Assembly: GCA_013399305.1 (NCBI GenBank)
Contig: VXAI01000137.1
Coordinates: 455,592 to 519,591, forward strand
Direction of reading: 5' to 3'
Source: Rostratula benghalensis
Lineage: Eukaryota; Chordata; Aves; Charadriiformes; Rostratulidae
DNA: 64,000 bases
Of this stretch, positions 35,390 through 46,285 are shown one piece after another. The notes below the pieces were generated by a model. The model saw only the letters and a program-made list of their open reading frames with translations, was not told the origin of the DNA and made no database searches. The position numbers were made by a program, and so were the translations under genes. The first letter of the stretch is position 1; each line of letters starts with the position of its first letter.

Positions 35390-35690
35390 AGGGCTCTTGC
35401 CCAACCTGCCTAAGCTCAGCGCTGGGGATACCCCACATGGCCAAGGGCTGCCACACTGGACAAGTACTGCCTAGCAAACACCAGCCCTTTGTGAGCCCAG
35501 GCTGAGAGCTGGGCAACTCTGCCCCTGGTGCTGGGGACGTGGGAGAAGGGAGCAGGTGGGGGGAAAAGAAAGGATGAAGATACCCCTAGGGGCACCCAAG
35601 AGTGAGGAGGAAGACACCCCACCATGGACTTCACACTCCTTCTTGCAAAAACATCAAGGTGATGATAATTCACAATGTCACCACTTTTCT
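35390..35690 (+). repeat. Unassigned dispersed repeat, copy 2
   Basis: It is homologous to 2740-3060 in the same orientation. Shared blocks include CCACATGGCCAAGGGCTGCC at 35430-35449, GAGCAGGTGGGGGG at 35550-35563, GAGTGAGGAGGAAGACACCC near 35612 and ATCAAGGTGATGATAATTC near 35654. The two copies diverged considerably. Family and full length are unknown. Confidence 0.65.
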
Positions 35691-36598
35691 GTTGGGGTGA
35701 CTGCTCCCTTTCACTGTAGGGCCCAGAAGGACATTGCCAGTGTGTGCTTCACAGCAAAGAAAAAGGGGACTCTAAGAGGTTTTTCTTAAATAACCTGTTT
35801 AGGGTAGAGGACTAGCATAGCAGCATATGTCCTGAGTCAGAATATGGGATCAATTTTGAAGCCTGCAGGTGAAAATAGTTTGGAGATAGGCATGAATTAA
35901 GCCTCAAGTGCCATGCTGAGATGCAAAACAACATTCCTCATTAGCAGGAAAGGCTCGAGGCCATAACAGCTGCCTGATTACATCACATTGATGGTAGGGC
36001 ATCCTTCTCAACTATGCTGGGGTGAACCTTAGAGCACTCTGCTAATACCACATCTATATAGACAGGATATTGTGAGCACGGTTTGACTGCTCCACCTAAC
36101 CCTGAGGTGATGGTCCCAGACATGTCACTGGGTCCTGGGAAGGCTGTTAAATTGCCTTCTGGATTTGGGGCACTCAAAGGTCAAGTTGTTTGCTGAATGC
36201 CTACAGAAGACAACATGTAGGCCAATCTGGAACCTCTATGTCAAAGTGAACTTTGAATTGGGAGAATTTGGGCTGAATTAACATTCACTTTTATTGAGGC
36301 CATACCTTGATCTCATTGGTAATTGCTCCCCAAAAAGAAACCCTTTATTTTCATGTTTCCTCCTGACCTACTTGGCTCATCCACTCTGAGCCTTGGGATG
36401 TGACCTCTCCACGCATTTACACAAGTGAAAATTCTCATCCTCCTGAAAAAGCTCACTTCCTCTCAGCATCATCCCAGCATCTTGACTGAGCTTTTGAGCC
36501 TCTCGTCTTTTACTTATGAGCTTGAATAAGAAAAGAGAAGTTCATTTTGGAAGTTGAGAACCTCAGTCTGTGCTAACTTCAAACACTTACCCCTCCAT
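35691..36598. other. Unique non-coding stretch
   Basis: No gene or assigned repeat recognised. Confidence 0.5.
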
Positions 36599-36599
36599 C

Positions 36600-36830
36600 T
36601 GCAGTAAACCCTCATTCCCTCTCCAATCTCTTTGCTGATGTAAACTAGCCTTTCTTAGCAAAGATGTAATTTACTGGTGCTCGAAGGCTTAAAAGCTTAC
36701 AGAGCTGCCTGAATAGGGGAATTTGAAAGGAAAACTTTTTTTTGTTAATGAGAATGTTTTTAGCAATTATGATGCTTTTAGTTATGTGACATTTTTTATC
36801 ACAGTACCATTGTTTAAAGGACTTACCAAG
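36600..36830. promoter_or_regulatory. Candidate regulatory block
   Basis: AT-rich and repeat-free, with TTGTTAATGAGAATG, TTTTTAGCAATTATGATGC and a TTATCACAG motif. Evidence is compositional only. Confidence 0.2.
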
Positions 36831-37288
36831 GAGTCAGCAAAGTTCAGCAGAGCAAGAATATCTGTCAAATTCCTTACTTAAAGAAATGTCCACAGCAAAT
36901 CCTCTCTGAGGTGATGGTGTTTCAAACTCTTGGCACAGAAAACAATGTCAGAAAGTTCGCTCCAAAAGTTATCCTTTTCCAGCCCTCAGCCAGCCCTACT
37001 TGTCACCCTGGTGACTTTGCCATGGCCCCACTAAGGCCAATGGTGGGTGCATCCTCTCACAGCAGGATCCCTTGTGTTGATACTCCAGCTCAGACACTCT
37101 GTGAAGCACAAGTGACACAATTCTGAAGGTAAAAAGTGGTGAAAAACATCCTTGCAAAACCCTCCCCTTCTCTGGGAGCTGGTTCTGGTATTTCACCGGG
37201 CAGCAGAAAAATTTAGACATTGCTTTTCCCTTCTCTTGTGTAGTGTCAGTGGTGCTTTCCTGAACTAAGGTCCCTTAAGGCTGCTGAG
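36831..37288. other. Unique non-coding stretch
   Basis: Nothing recognised. Confidence 0.5.
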
Positions 37289-37289
37289 A

Positions 37290-37425
37290 ATTTGCCTCTC
37301 CTCTATTGAATTAATCTGACTTCTTATTTCAGAGCTTCCTTTATTATTTGCTGAAAATTTCTGGCGAGTTGGAACTGGCTTCGACAGCAGCTGTCAACGG
37401 TTCTTGTTTAATTATAGGGAAGGGG
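37290..37425. promoter_or_regulatory. Candidate regulatory block with E-box inverted repeat
   Basis: GACAGCAGCTGTC (37383-37395) is a perfect 6-1-6 inverted repeat that contains a CAGCTG E-box. It is followed by TTGTTTAATTATAG, with FOX- and homeodomain-like cores, and preceded by ATTGAATTAATCTGAC. The motif grouping is suggestive only. Confidence 0.28.
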
Positions 37426-38653
37426 GAGAGGAGAGGTCCTGGGAGAGTTTGGGGTACACAGGCTTAGCAGAATCTGTATGACAGGAAAGAATAAGAGAAA
37501 CAGGATGTACTGAACTTGGCATGAAGTTGGGCAATAGTTATCCTGGCACAGAGTGTGCCTAAACATTGTAAAGAAGCAGGCTGTTAAACTGTCAGCATGC
37601 ATTCCTGTGATCCAGGATGATATGAAACATATCCTTGCAGCTTGGGATTGGAGAGAAAGCAGTATTTGAAGTGCAGAGCAGATCTTTAGATATCAGAGAT
37701 TTCCCATCCATTGTGTTGTCTAAAGTCACTGTGATATTCTTCACAGTGGTATTGCCAAGTGGCCAGTCCCACCTGAACTTGAGACCCCAGCAGAAAGAAG
37801 AACTTGAGTCGCTTTCACTTCAGACCATAGTTCAGCCCCTGCCTGGATCCTGCTTAGGGTTGTATTCTTTGCAATATCCTAGAGACCTGGCTTGGGGAAT
37901 GGCTTCTCCAAGCAGCCTTTACAATTCTACCTTCTCACCCTGTCACAAACCAGGATGCCTCCTATTGGTTTTTAAGCTGTTCTTTTTCCTCAACAAGAGA
38001 CAGATCCTGTGCATTCCACATCCTCCATCCTTCCTCCATCCATCCCCATGTGCTCACTTCAAATGGAATCACAGCACAGGACTCGCTGCTGCATTTGGGA
38101 ATCTTCACCTCTCTCTTGGTGTACTCACCATGACCTAGACTCCTCCAGAGTCCTGGAGGTTGCCAAGGAGTTTGTGTATGGGCTCAGCTTAGTTATACCC
38201 TCAACCCTGCCATCCCTTCTTGCTTCTCTGATCCCTGAGCACCTCCCTTAGGAGGGTGAGAACATGTCATTTTGATTTCCCACAACCCTGCAGGAGGAAA
38301 GATACTACTACCAAGATGAGGCTGGGGGAAAAAACCCTTTCCAGGGAAATTTTGCATCTCAGAAAGCCACACCTCTCAGAGCGGAAGTAGATATGTACCA
38401 TGATTGGGTGCACATCAGGGCACCTCCTACCTCCTTTCTGTAGACCCTTCAGAAACAAGCATCCCAGCTACAAAATTTATTTTACTCTGTGACATGGTCT
38501 TCCCCTAGGCTCCTCTCCTGTCCTCTAACCACTTGTAGGGTTTCCAGCACATATCAGTTGAGACAAGCCATGAGGCATCTCTGCAAAATGTATGAGCATC
38601 AGCTGCCTTGTCTATTTTGCCCAGAATCTCTCTTGGCTTCACTTCTCACCCTT
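37426..38653. other. Unique non-coding stretch
   Basis: A 167-codon plus-strand frame (37635-38138) is among the longest in the window but has no recognisable domain and overlaps another frame at its end. I do not call it a gene. Confidence 0.5.
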
Positions 38654-38654
38654 G

Positions 38655-38745
38655 CCTGTGTAGCACCTAGTACAGGAAGCACAGCTTTGTGTTCGGCAGG
38701 GAATGCTACCACACTGCTAATAATTAATAATAATATGGGGCTAAG
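38655..38745 (+). repeat. Ancient SINE-like remnant
   Basis: GTGTAGCACCTAGTACAGGA, then GGGAATGCTACCACACTGC and TAATAATTAATAATAAT. This follows an old amniote repeat with 'acagcgcctagcacaatggg', then 'ggcgctaccgcaatac' and an AAT-rich end. The similarity is patchy. Confidence 0.42.
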
Positions 38746-39168
38746 TCCAGTACCCTACCAGAACATTGACTGCAAAGCCAGCCACACAGCCAGAGTGAAG
38801 ATTAAAAAGGGGAAAGAAATCTGGCAGAGAATTACCTAATTTAGTACATGTGAAACCCAATAATTATTTCCTTAAAAATAGAATTTGCTGAAGCAACTTG
38901 TAGCTTTTCATTCTTTTCTTTTTCCCCCCCCTTTTTTTTTTAATCACTGCATAATGAAGTAATTAGTAATTTGTGTCACTTCTGTAATTTTTTTCCCATG
39001 TTATAATCACAAGGGGTGACACATTTCCACAGCACACTTAAAAAAATACAATAAAGAGAGGCAAAAATCAGAGCTGGTGTTTGAACCCTATCAAAGTAAG
39101 TAATACGCATTATGCTTCCTCAAAATGATGATTACATCACTGTCGTCAACTTATTAATTAGAGAAACC
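38746..39168. other. AT-rich spacer
   Basis: A pyrimidine tract lies near 38910-38942; otherwise nothing recognised. Confidence 0.5.
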
Positions 39169-39169
39169 C

Positions 39170-39245
39170 TGGATGGTGGAGCAGGGCAAATACTCTGTGA
39201 CAGATTCTGTTCTCAGCTGAACCCAAGGAAATCCAACGACTTCCC
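39170..39245 (+). repeat. Possible ancient amniote repeat scrap
   Basis: CAGATTCTGTTCTCAGCTGA, then CCCAAGGAAATCCAACGACT resembles an old repeat reading 'aattctgctctcagttacacc' then 'aatccagagtaactccattgactt'. Very diverged; could be coincidence. Confidence 0.3.
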
Positions 39246-42200
39246 CAGGGTGAGTCAAGCAGATGCATGGCTCCACACTGATAACAGTTTCTTGTCTGTA
39301 TTTTATTTGGATGTACAAGACACATTCCAAGTGTCCCTGTTGTGCTAGCAGTTGGTATTTGCAACCAAAATGAGGAAGGAAGGGAGAAAGATAGAAATGT
39401 TTGGAGTGAAAGATTGGGAATGTGACCTCCTCTGTAGAAGACCATGGAAGTGAGCTTCATCCAGGTGCCCCCTTGTCTCAGCTCTCCTTGGAGAACTGCA
39501 GACTTCTGACAACCTTGTGCCTCACTTAGATAGATCCATTTGTGTGGCGGAAAAGATGATCCTCTGTCCACCTTCATTCAGCCCATGGCTTAAAAAAATC
39601 CTGGTAAGGTCTTAAAAGGATTTTGCAAAAGTTCAGTAGGACCCTCTGTATCCTCCATGCAACTCATGCAGCCCTCCTGTGCCTTCTGGTGTCCTCTTAA
39701 CTCGGTATGTATCAGCAGCTGGGCAAGGTCTTCCTTGTGTGTGACTTTCTGACCCCTCCAAACTACCAGGTGATTCAGGATTTGCTAATTACTCATCCCT
39801 TTTAATGGGCATATCTTTGTTGATTCCTGGTCCTCTGCAGAGCCTCAAAGGCAGCTGGAACAAACCCCCAGACTGGACTCTGACTAACTGCTGACACAAG
39901 TGCAAGTTTATCAGCCCAGAGTTTGTATTTCCCTGCCAAAAAAATGTCTGCAGGGTACCCTCTGGTGCACAGTACCTCCCTGGCCCGAGGTGGCTATGGG
40001 CCACATTGCTCCTTTTTCCCAAAAGACCACCAGGCTGGAGGCTGGTGCGAGTCCCTTTTCCTCAGAGAGGGACATGGGACCGAAAATCAGCTTGAGTATT
40101 CTGTCTTTGTAACAAAGAGGTAAAGCAAGATTCAGTCCTGGTTCCTTTTCCAAACTGTGCTTTTGGTTTTGTCCAGTGACTCACTCACTCATGCAAAATG
40201 CATAAGCAGTGGCTGGAGCAAAGGTGAGCCCTCTGGATTTACCCCTTGCCCCAAAACGGATGTGAGATGAACTCCTCAAAATAATGCTGACGCTCCTCTC
40301 CCTCTCTGAGCCTGACTTGTCTGCAGACCAGCGCTGACAGAGTGGGGCCAGCAAGCAGTAGCTGAATTAATTCAGAACTGTCCCTCCCTGAAGACCAGTT
40401 TCATTACCTACACCTTAAGCTGCAGTCTTCACAACTCTTAGATTGCTTTTGTCTGGCTTAGACCTCCCTAAGTCCCACCAAGGAGGTGAAAACATTTAGG
40501 TCAATGGCTGGGTTGAGAATCCCTGCTAAAAGGAGGAACCCCTTGCTCCCACTCAGTCAATGCTTATCCACCCAGTTTCTCCCCATAATGGCCATTGTCC
40601 TCCCTTCCCTCTCATTCTATTGTGCTTTAAGATAGGGCAATACCAATGAACAGAAAAACCACAAGAGACATTTTTCTCTTCAGCAATCCAAATTTATCAT
40701 AAATATCAGAGCTAGGAGATCATGAAGAAGCAGTGTACTGCTACATACATATTAGTATTGTCTTTAATACCTCTCGGTGAATTTGGAAGAGCAAAGTGGG
40801 ATCAGGCTGATGGGTTGCTCACTCCTGTCCCTCTCTCTCTTCTTACACACCGTGTTCATCTATCACCTCCAGGTTCTCCCTGCTGCCAGACATATTCATG
40901 TCACCTTCTTTCTCATTCCCTGGCCTCATTTCCTCCCTAACATCACACAGTAGCTGCCATGTTTTCCTTCCATCAGAATCTCAGCTGGAAAAGCCAGAGA
41001 CATCATGTTCAAACACAAGTCAAGCCCATTCACTTTTTTTTTTAGGAAAACGAAAAGAAAGATTCATTTTTGAAGCCTCTTTTTGCAGTCTGGGTGTCAC
41101 CAGAGGCTGGTCTCAAAGTCATTAGCCTGCACCCTTCTTGTTTGTGGAGCAAGAGATCACTTGAGACCCTCCCTTGGACTCATAAATGACACCTGATCAA
41201 TAGTGTTAGGGAGTGGAGGTGACCAATAGTGAAGGGAAGTGAAAACTGGCATCGTGGCCTCCATGAGGCTGGATTGACATGTTGGCAACAGCAGGATCCC
41301 AGGGTGACATCTTTCCTTTCTCCTCTCCACCCCACTGCCTAGACCCGTTTCTTTCTCACCACAGGAAGGTGGTTTCCATAATGCAAGTCTCATCTGTCAT
41401 TTCAGATAAAAGTTGCCCCTTCAGAAGACACAGGATTTAGGTTACAGGTGTGCTGAGACATCAACTGACCTATCAGCCCAGTCAGTGTCTCTCTTCTTAC
41501 CCTTACAGTCATCTTGTTACCTATTCCCCTAGAGTTTGAAGACTTTGGCCTCAACTCAAATGGCTTCTTCAATATTTGTGCCACATCTATGTCAGATTTC
41601 CCCACAGTTTGTATCTATAAAAAATTGTAAAAAACAAACAAACAAGCAAAACCCAGTTCTTTGGACTGCTGGCTAAGACACTGCCTGAGATGGCTGCATA
41701 TCAACTGCCTGTTGGGAATATCCATGGCCAATGCTTATCCTCAAAACATGCCTGGGAATTGTACAGGATCGTGCAAGCTGGTGTGGACTAAAACTGTTTC
41801 AGAAGCCTTCCTAACAGCAAAACACAGCAAGCATATATGTTACTGTGCCTGGGAGCAGTCCTGCACTGGTGAGTTTCCATGGAAAGGTGGCTACAGCAGT
41901 CAGGTTGTGCTTGGTGGATACAGGTTTAGATCCAGATCTAACTAAAGTTTTCCTGGTTGACATTAATCCAGCTTTATTTCTCAGAGCAACGCATCTCTAG
42001 CTCTGTTCATGGAAAAGGAAGAGACAGGTACTGTTAGAGTCCGATTAATCTGAACTCTTCCAAGAGAAACTCTCCCTAGAAGTGGTTATTTTCAGTAGGG
42101 TAAAGGGTGCACAGCACAGAAGTAGCTGCAAATTTCAGCTGGTCTTGTTGCCCTAGACATGTCACCATATGTCTGTTCCTCAGCAGAGAAATGAGGCATT

Positions 42201-42897
42201 TATCTTTTTCCACTTCCTCAAAAGAGCAAAATATACGGCATAGATAAAGATGGACCGGTGTCTTGATGGTGCAAGCCAAGCATGAAGCCAAAGGCATTTC
42301 TTACCAGAGGCTTTCATACACAGACATGGACATGTAGTCATACTCTCAAATACTGTGTAAGGAAACTGTCTGATGTCCTCCATACCTCTATACACTTTGC
42401 ACGTGAATACACCCACCATCCTGTAGATACTATAAGTAGTCTGTTGGTGGCTTCATTCTCCAAAAAGACCTTTAGGTCCCTTTCCCTGGTGGATCTTTCT
42501 GGTGGGTATAGGAGAGCTGTAACCACTCTTCATCACCTGCACACCCTAATGAATCCGTCTCTTTACCACCTGTCTCCCCCTGTCCACACTGGGGATGTAC
42601 AGTTTGGACACTTGTGGCAACCATGTCAATGACCCTGCATGTTGTGGGTTTTGGCGAGCAAGAGTAGAATCTTCCCGCCCTGCCTTTCTCTAGAGTCAAT
42701 CACATTGGCATTTCACTTCAGCAGCTGTTTCTTGGGTCAGGGAGGGTGCTGCCATTCATATGTAGATCACTTAATAATCCAATGTACGAATGCTTATTCT
42801 GAGTGTCAAGGATTACTTCAGAACCAGCTTTGTGGAAAATGGTATCAAAGCAGAAAGGGGAGGAGAAAGACTGGAAAAAGATACTAAATAACGGTTG
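39246..42897. other. Unique non-coding stretch
   Basis: No gene or assigned repeat over 3.6 kb. A perfect 14-bp palindrome CTGAATTAATTCAG lies at 40362-40375. A T-run lies near 41034-41043. A 139-codon minus-strand frame (39158-39577) shows no domain. Confidence 0.5.
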
Positions 42898-42899
42898 AT

Positions 42900-42914
42900 T
42901 TTTTTTTTTTTTTC
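42900..42914. repeat. Poly(T) run
   Basis: A run of about 15 T followed by CTCC. Confidence 0.8.
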
Positions 42915-44600
42915 TCCATCAAAATTGCTGTCGGCAACAGGCTTTGCCCCACCTCATGACCTGCCATCACCAGAACTCCCCAGTACTTCAGAAGAGCTTG
43001 GGTGGATCTGAACAGAGGCAGGTGCACCTATAGGCTGCAGTTATGAGTTTCTTGTGAGTATAAGCACCATTGGCTCCAGCTGGAAGGTAATCCCACTGCA
43101 AAATCCTTTTTATATTGTCTTTACAGTGTTGACTGAAAGCATTTGTTTCTTTGTGAGACCATCTCACAGTTCTTTGTATTGCAGTGTGTTGACTTTCTTT
43201 CTCTATCATTTACACCAACAGCCCAAGAACTCATCTGTCTCCTGGAAGGAACCCTGTGAAGGGCCAAGGGTGCATAGGCAGGTTTTGGTACATGTCCTGC
43301 ACCCCTACTACAGTCTGGTTGACTTGTCAGCATGGACCTAGAACAACATTCATCCACCTCACATTTGAGTCAGACTTTTCTTGAAGACTCCATAGGGGGT
43401 TCAGTTTAAACCCCAGGGGAGCATTTTGCTTTGCCGTATGAGCAGACAGAGCTCTCCTGGCTTTCCTACTGCATCATCTCAGCTGTCGGTGCACAGTCCA
43501 CACTCCAGTGCCCTTCCCTTTTACAGCCTGTAGTTGTGCTCAACAATAGCGAATTTTTCATGGAGGAGCAGAGCTAGAGGAAAAAGAAGATTCTCTCTGA
43601 CGTTATGCACAAATCCTTGATCTCCACCATCAGCTAAACTTAAACCCAAGCCAGTTCTGAAATCCAGATGTATGGGTTGTCTAAAGGCAAAGGATCCTCA
43701 GGCTGGTCAGGGATGGTTGGGCAGGGTCAGAGCTGTCTGTGTCACATTCTAATCGAGTAGCAGACATCCTGAGGTCAGCTCTTGCTCTAACCTCAGGTGG
43801 AAACAAAGTGCCAAGAGCACGGCAGACTGCAAGGGGGATGAAAACAGCCAACTTGAGTGAAGTCACCCATCAGCTGGGATCGCCTTCACTATGCTTTCCT
43901 GTACAAATTCCCCACCTCAAAAATAAATGCAGACCAAACATATACAGTTTAGTTCTTGGGGACTGCTGACAGGGTAGGGGGCAATTTGTGTAGCTTATGA
44001 AGGAATCTGATGCATGTTTCTATGCTGTATGAACTTTGTGGCAGAAATCTGAACCGTTTCAAACAGAATACTTACTTTCTTCCTACAAGCTTCACTGCCG
44101 ACAGTTGCCATGGGAACTCAGCCCACTCACCAGCCAATCACGTGAATAGATTTGTTTTGTTAGTAGTAGTAATATTAGCATTATTTTTGGTACAAGAGAC
44201 TGATCATTGCTGCCACTTATGTTCAAATAACCCTTTACTGTAATATCTTTGATGGGACGTGTGCCTGTGCCCATTGCTGTCTGGATAAAGAACTGCTGGC
44301 AAGTGTGCCATTGGTCCTGAGTGGCTAAGAGAAACCTTTCCTTCATTAGGGGATGATCTATTTGCCTGTTGCTGTTAGGTCCTGAATCCCTGTGCTAAGA
44401 GGGAGGGGAGCGAGCTATGAATCTCAGATTGTCATCTGAGCAAATCTGATGTTGGAGCCAGAGAAAAGGAAAAACAAGAGCAGTAGGGAGGTGAAAGTGG
44501 GAGTGAGTATTATAACAGCAATAGAGCTAATGAGGAGAGTCAGGGGACTGAGGAGGAGAAGATTAATACTGAAGGGAAGGAACCTGCACTGAAGTGCAGT
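42915..44600. other. Unique non-coding stretch
   Basis: Nothing recognised; short frames only. Confidence 0.5.
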
Positions 44601-44602
44601 TT

Positions 44603-44644
44603 GTCATGCTGTTTGCAGATCTGGTCATGCAATTTGCAGATCTG
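44603..44644. repeat. Two-copy 21-bp tandem duplication
   Basis: GTCATGCTGTTTGCAGATCT plus G is followed at once by GTCATGCAATTTGCAGATCT plus G, differing at two positions. Confidence 0.88.
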
Positions 44645-45450
44645 CTCATCGGCCATAATAAATTGAGCACACAATGCATCATATCTGGAACAGCAGATCC
44701 CTTTGCAAGTGACAGCCACAAAGACCCCTTGTTAGCAGAGGAGGACTTGAATAAAAAGGCAAGTTGAAGCAAAGGATGATAAACGAACAGTCTCTGAGCA
44801 GCAGAATAAAGGTTATGCTATGTCAGACTGTGTGATTCTACAGAGACAGACAGAGGACAGGTGGGTATCTGAGCACTCTCCATCTCTCTACCTCTGCTGA
44901 TATGCTGCCATGGGGGTCACTTCTGTATATAAAAAATGTGGGTAGTACAGTCTACATTTACAGGAAAATTAGAGAAAGAAAAAACATTCAGGATGAATTC
45001 ACCGTAGTGAATTCACTTAGTGAAGTGCAAACTACTCCACCCTCAGAAGTGGTGCCTCTTCCAAAACTTCCAGAGGTCTGCTGCAACGCAGGAAGGAAAA
45101 AGGGTCAGGAATGAGAAGTCTGAAACTTATGAGCGGTCTGCATTTTGTAGTCATCAGGACCTGATATATAATCGATCCTGTCCCTCCCAGGTCTCCTCGA
45201 AATTCTTCCCATTTTCATGTGGGAAAATCTTCCCCAGTTGTGAGGATCCTCCATACATGTGCATGTGGATGAGTGGTATCTGTGTATATATGGTATAGGA
45301 AAGAGAGAATGCACCAGTGAGTTGACATACATGCCCTCCATATCTCTGCTGCCAGTTAGAAAGTGAGACAAATACGTACTTATTCCAAAGCCCCAAAGAT
45401 ACGGGGGCAGGCAAAAAACAGGCAAAAAACATACAATCACAAAATTATTA
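44645..45450. other. Unique non-coding stretch
   Basis: It contains GTGAATTCAC, a perfect 10-bp palindrome at 45007-45016, with a direct copy of TGAATTCAC at 44994-45002. A GCAAAAAACAG/GCAAAAAACAT doublet lies near 45411-45431. No gene. Confidence 0.5.
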
Positions 45451-45452
45451 TA

Positions 45453-46285
45453 AAATCATAGAATAATTAGAGCTGGAAGGGATCTTAAAGATCATCAAGT
45501 TCCAACCCCCCTACTATAGGCATGGACACCTCCCCCTGGACCAGGTTGCTCAAAGCCCCACCCAACCTGGCCTTGAGCACCTCCAGGGATGGAGCATCCA
45601 CAGCTTATCTGGACAACTTGGGCCAGTGTCTCACCACTCCCACAGGAAATAATTTCTTCCTAATATTCTTATTTAAATCTCCCCTCTTTCAGTTTAAAAC
45701 TGTTACCCCTCATCCTATCACTCCACTCCCTGATAAAGAGTCCCTCCCATTTCTCCACCAGGCCCTTTAGGTACTGGAAGGGGCTCTGAGGTCTCCCTGA
45801 GCCTTCTTTTCTCCAGGGTGAACACCTCCAACTCTCTCAGCCTGTGTTCATAGAAGAAGTGGTCCAGCCCCCTGAGCATCTTCCTGATGCTCCTCTGGAC
45901 TTGCCCCAACAAGGTCCATGTCCTTCTTATGTTGGGAGCTCCAGAGCTGGATGAAGAACTGCAAGTGGGGTCCCATGAGAGCAGAGTAGAGGGGCAGAAT
46001 CACCTACCTGGTCTTGCTGGTCACGCATCTTTTGATGCAGTCCAGGGAACTGTTGGCTTTCTGGGCTGTGAGCACACATTGCCAGCTCATGTTGAGCTTC
46101 CCATCATCTAGCACCCCCAGCTCCTTCTCCTCAGGACTGCTCTCTATCCATTCTCCCCTAAGCCTGTATTTTGCTTAGAATTGCTCTGACCATTGTGCAG
46201 GACTTGGTACTTGGCCTGGTTGAACTTCATGATGTTTGCATGGGTCCACCTCTAAAGCCTGTCAAGATCTCTCTGGATGGCAGAT
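45453..46285 (-). mobile_element. CR1 LINE, 3' part of ORF2 and tail, minus strand
   Basis: This is the longest CR1 in the window, about 830 bp. Its 3' tail is at the left (AAATCATAGAATAATTAGAG). Reading rightward, CR1 blocks occur in order: CCAGGTTGCTCAAAGCCCC, CCCAACCTGGCCTTGAGCAC, ATCCACAGCTTATCTGGAC, CTTTTCTCCAGGGTGAACAC, CTCTGGACTTGCCCCAAC, GATGCAGTCCAGGGAACTG and GGACTTGGTACTTGGCCTGG. In full CR1 elements ORF2 encodes an endonuclease and a reverse transcriptase. Only the end of that region plus the 3' UTR survives here, with frames broken, so it cannot mobilise itself. The right limit is approximate. Confidence 0.94.

Noticed and set aside
37635..38138. 167-codon plus-strand frame
   Set aside because: No domain, signal or known family, no splice-like borders noted, and another frame overlaps its end in a different phase.
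42120..42230. Possible MIR-like phrase around GTTCCTCAGCAGAGAAATGA
   Set aside because: The match is short, and neighbouring MIR blocks are not seen in order.
45411..45431. GCAAAAAACA doublet as a repeat array
   Set aside because: Only two short copies; not an array.
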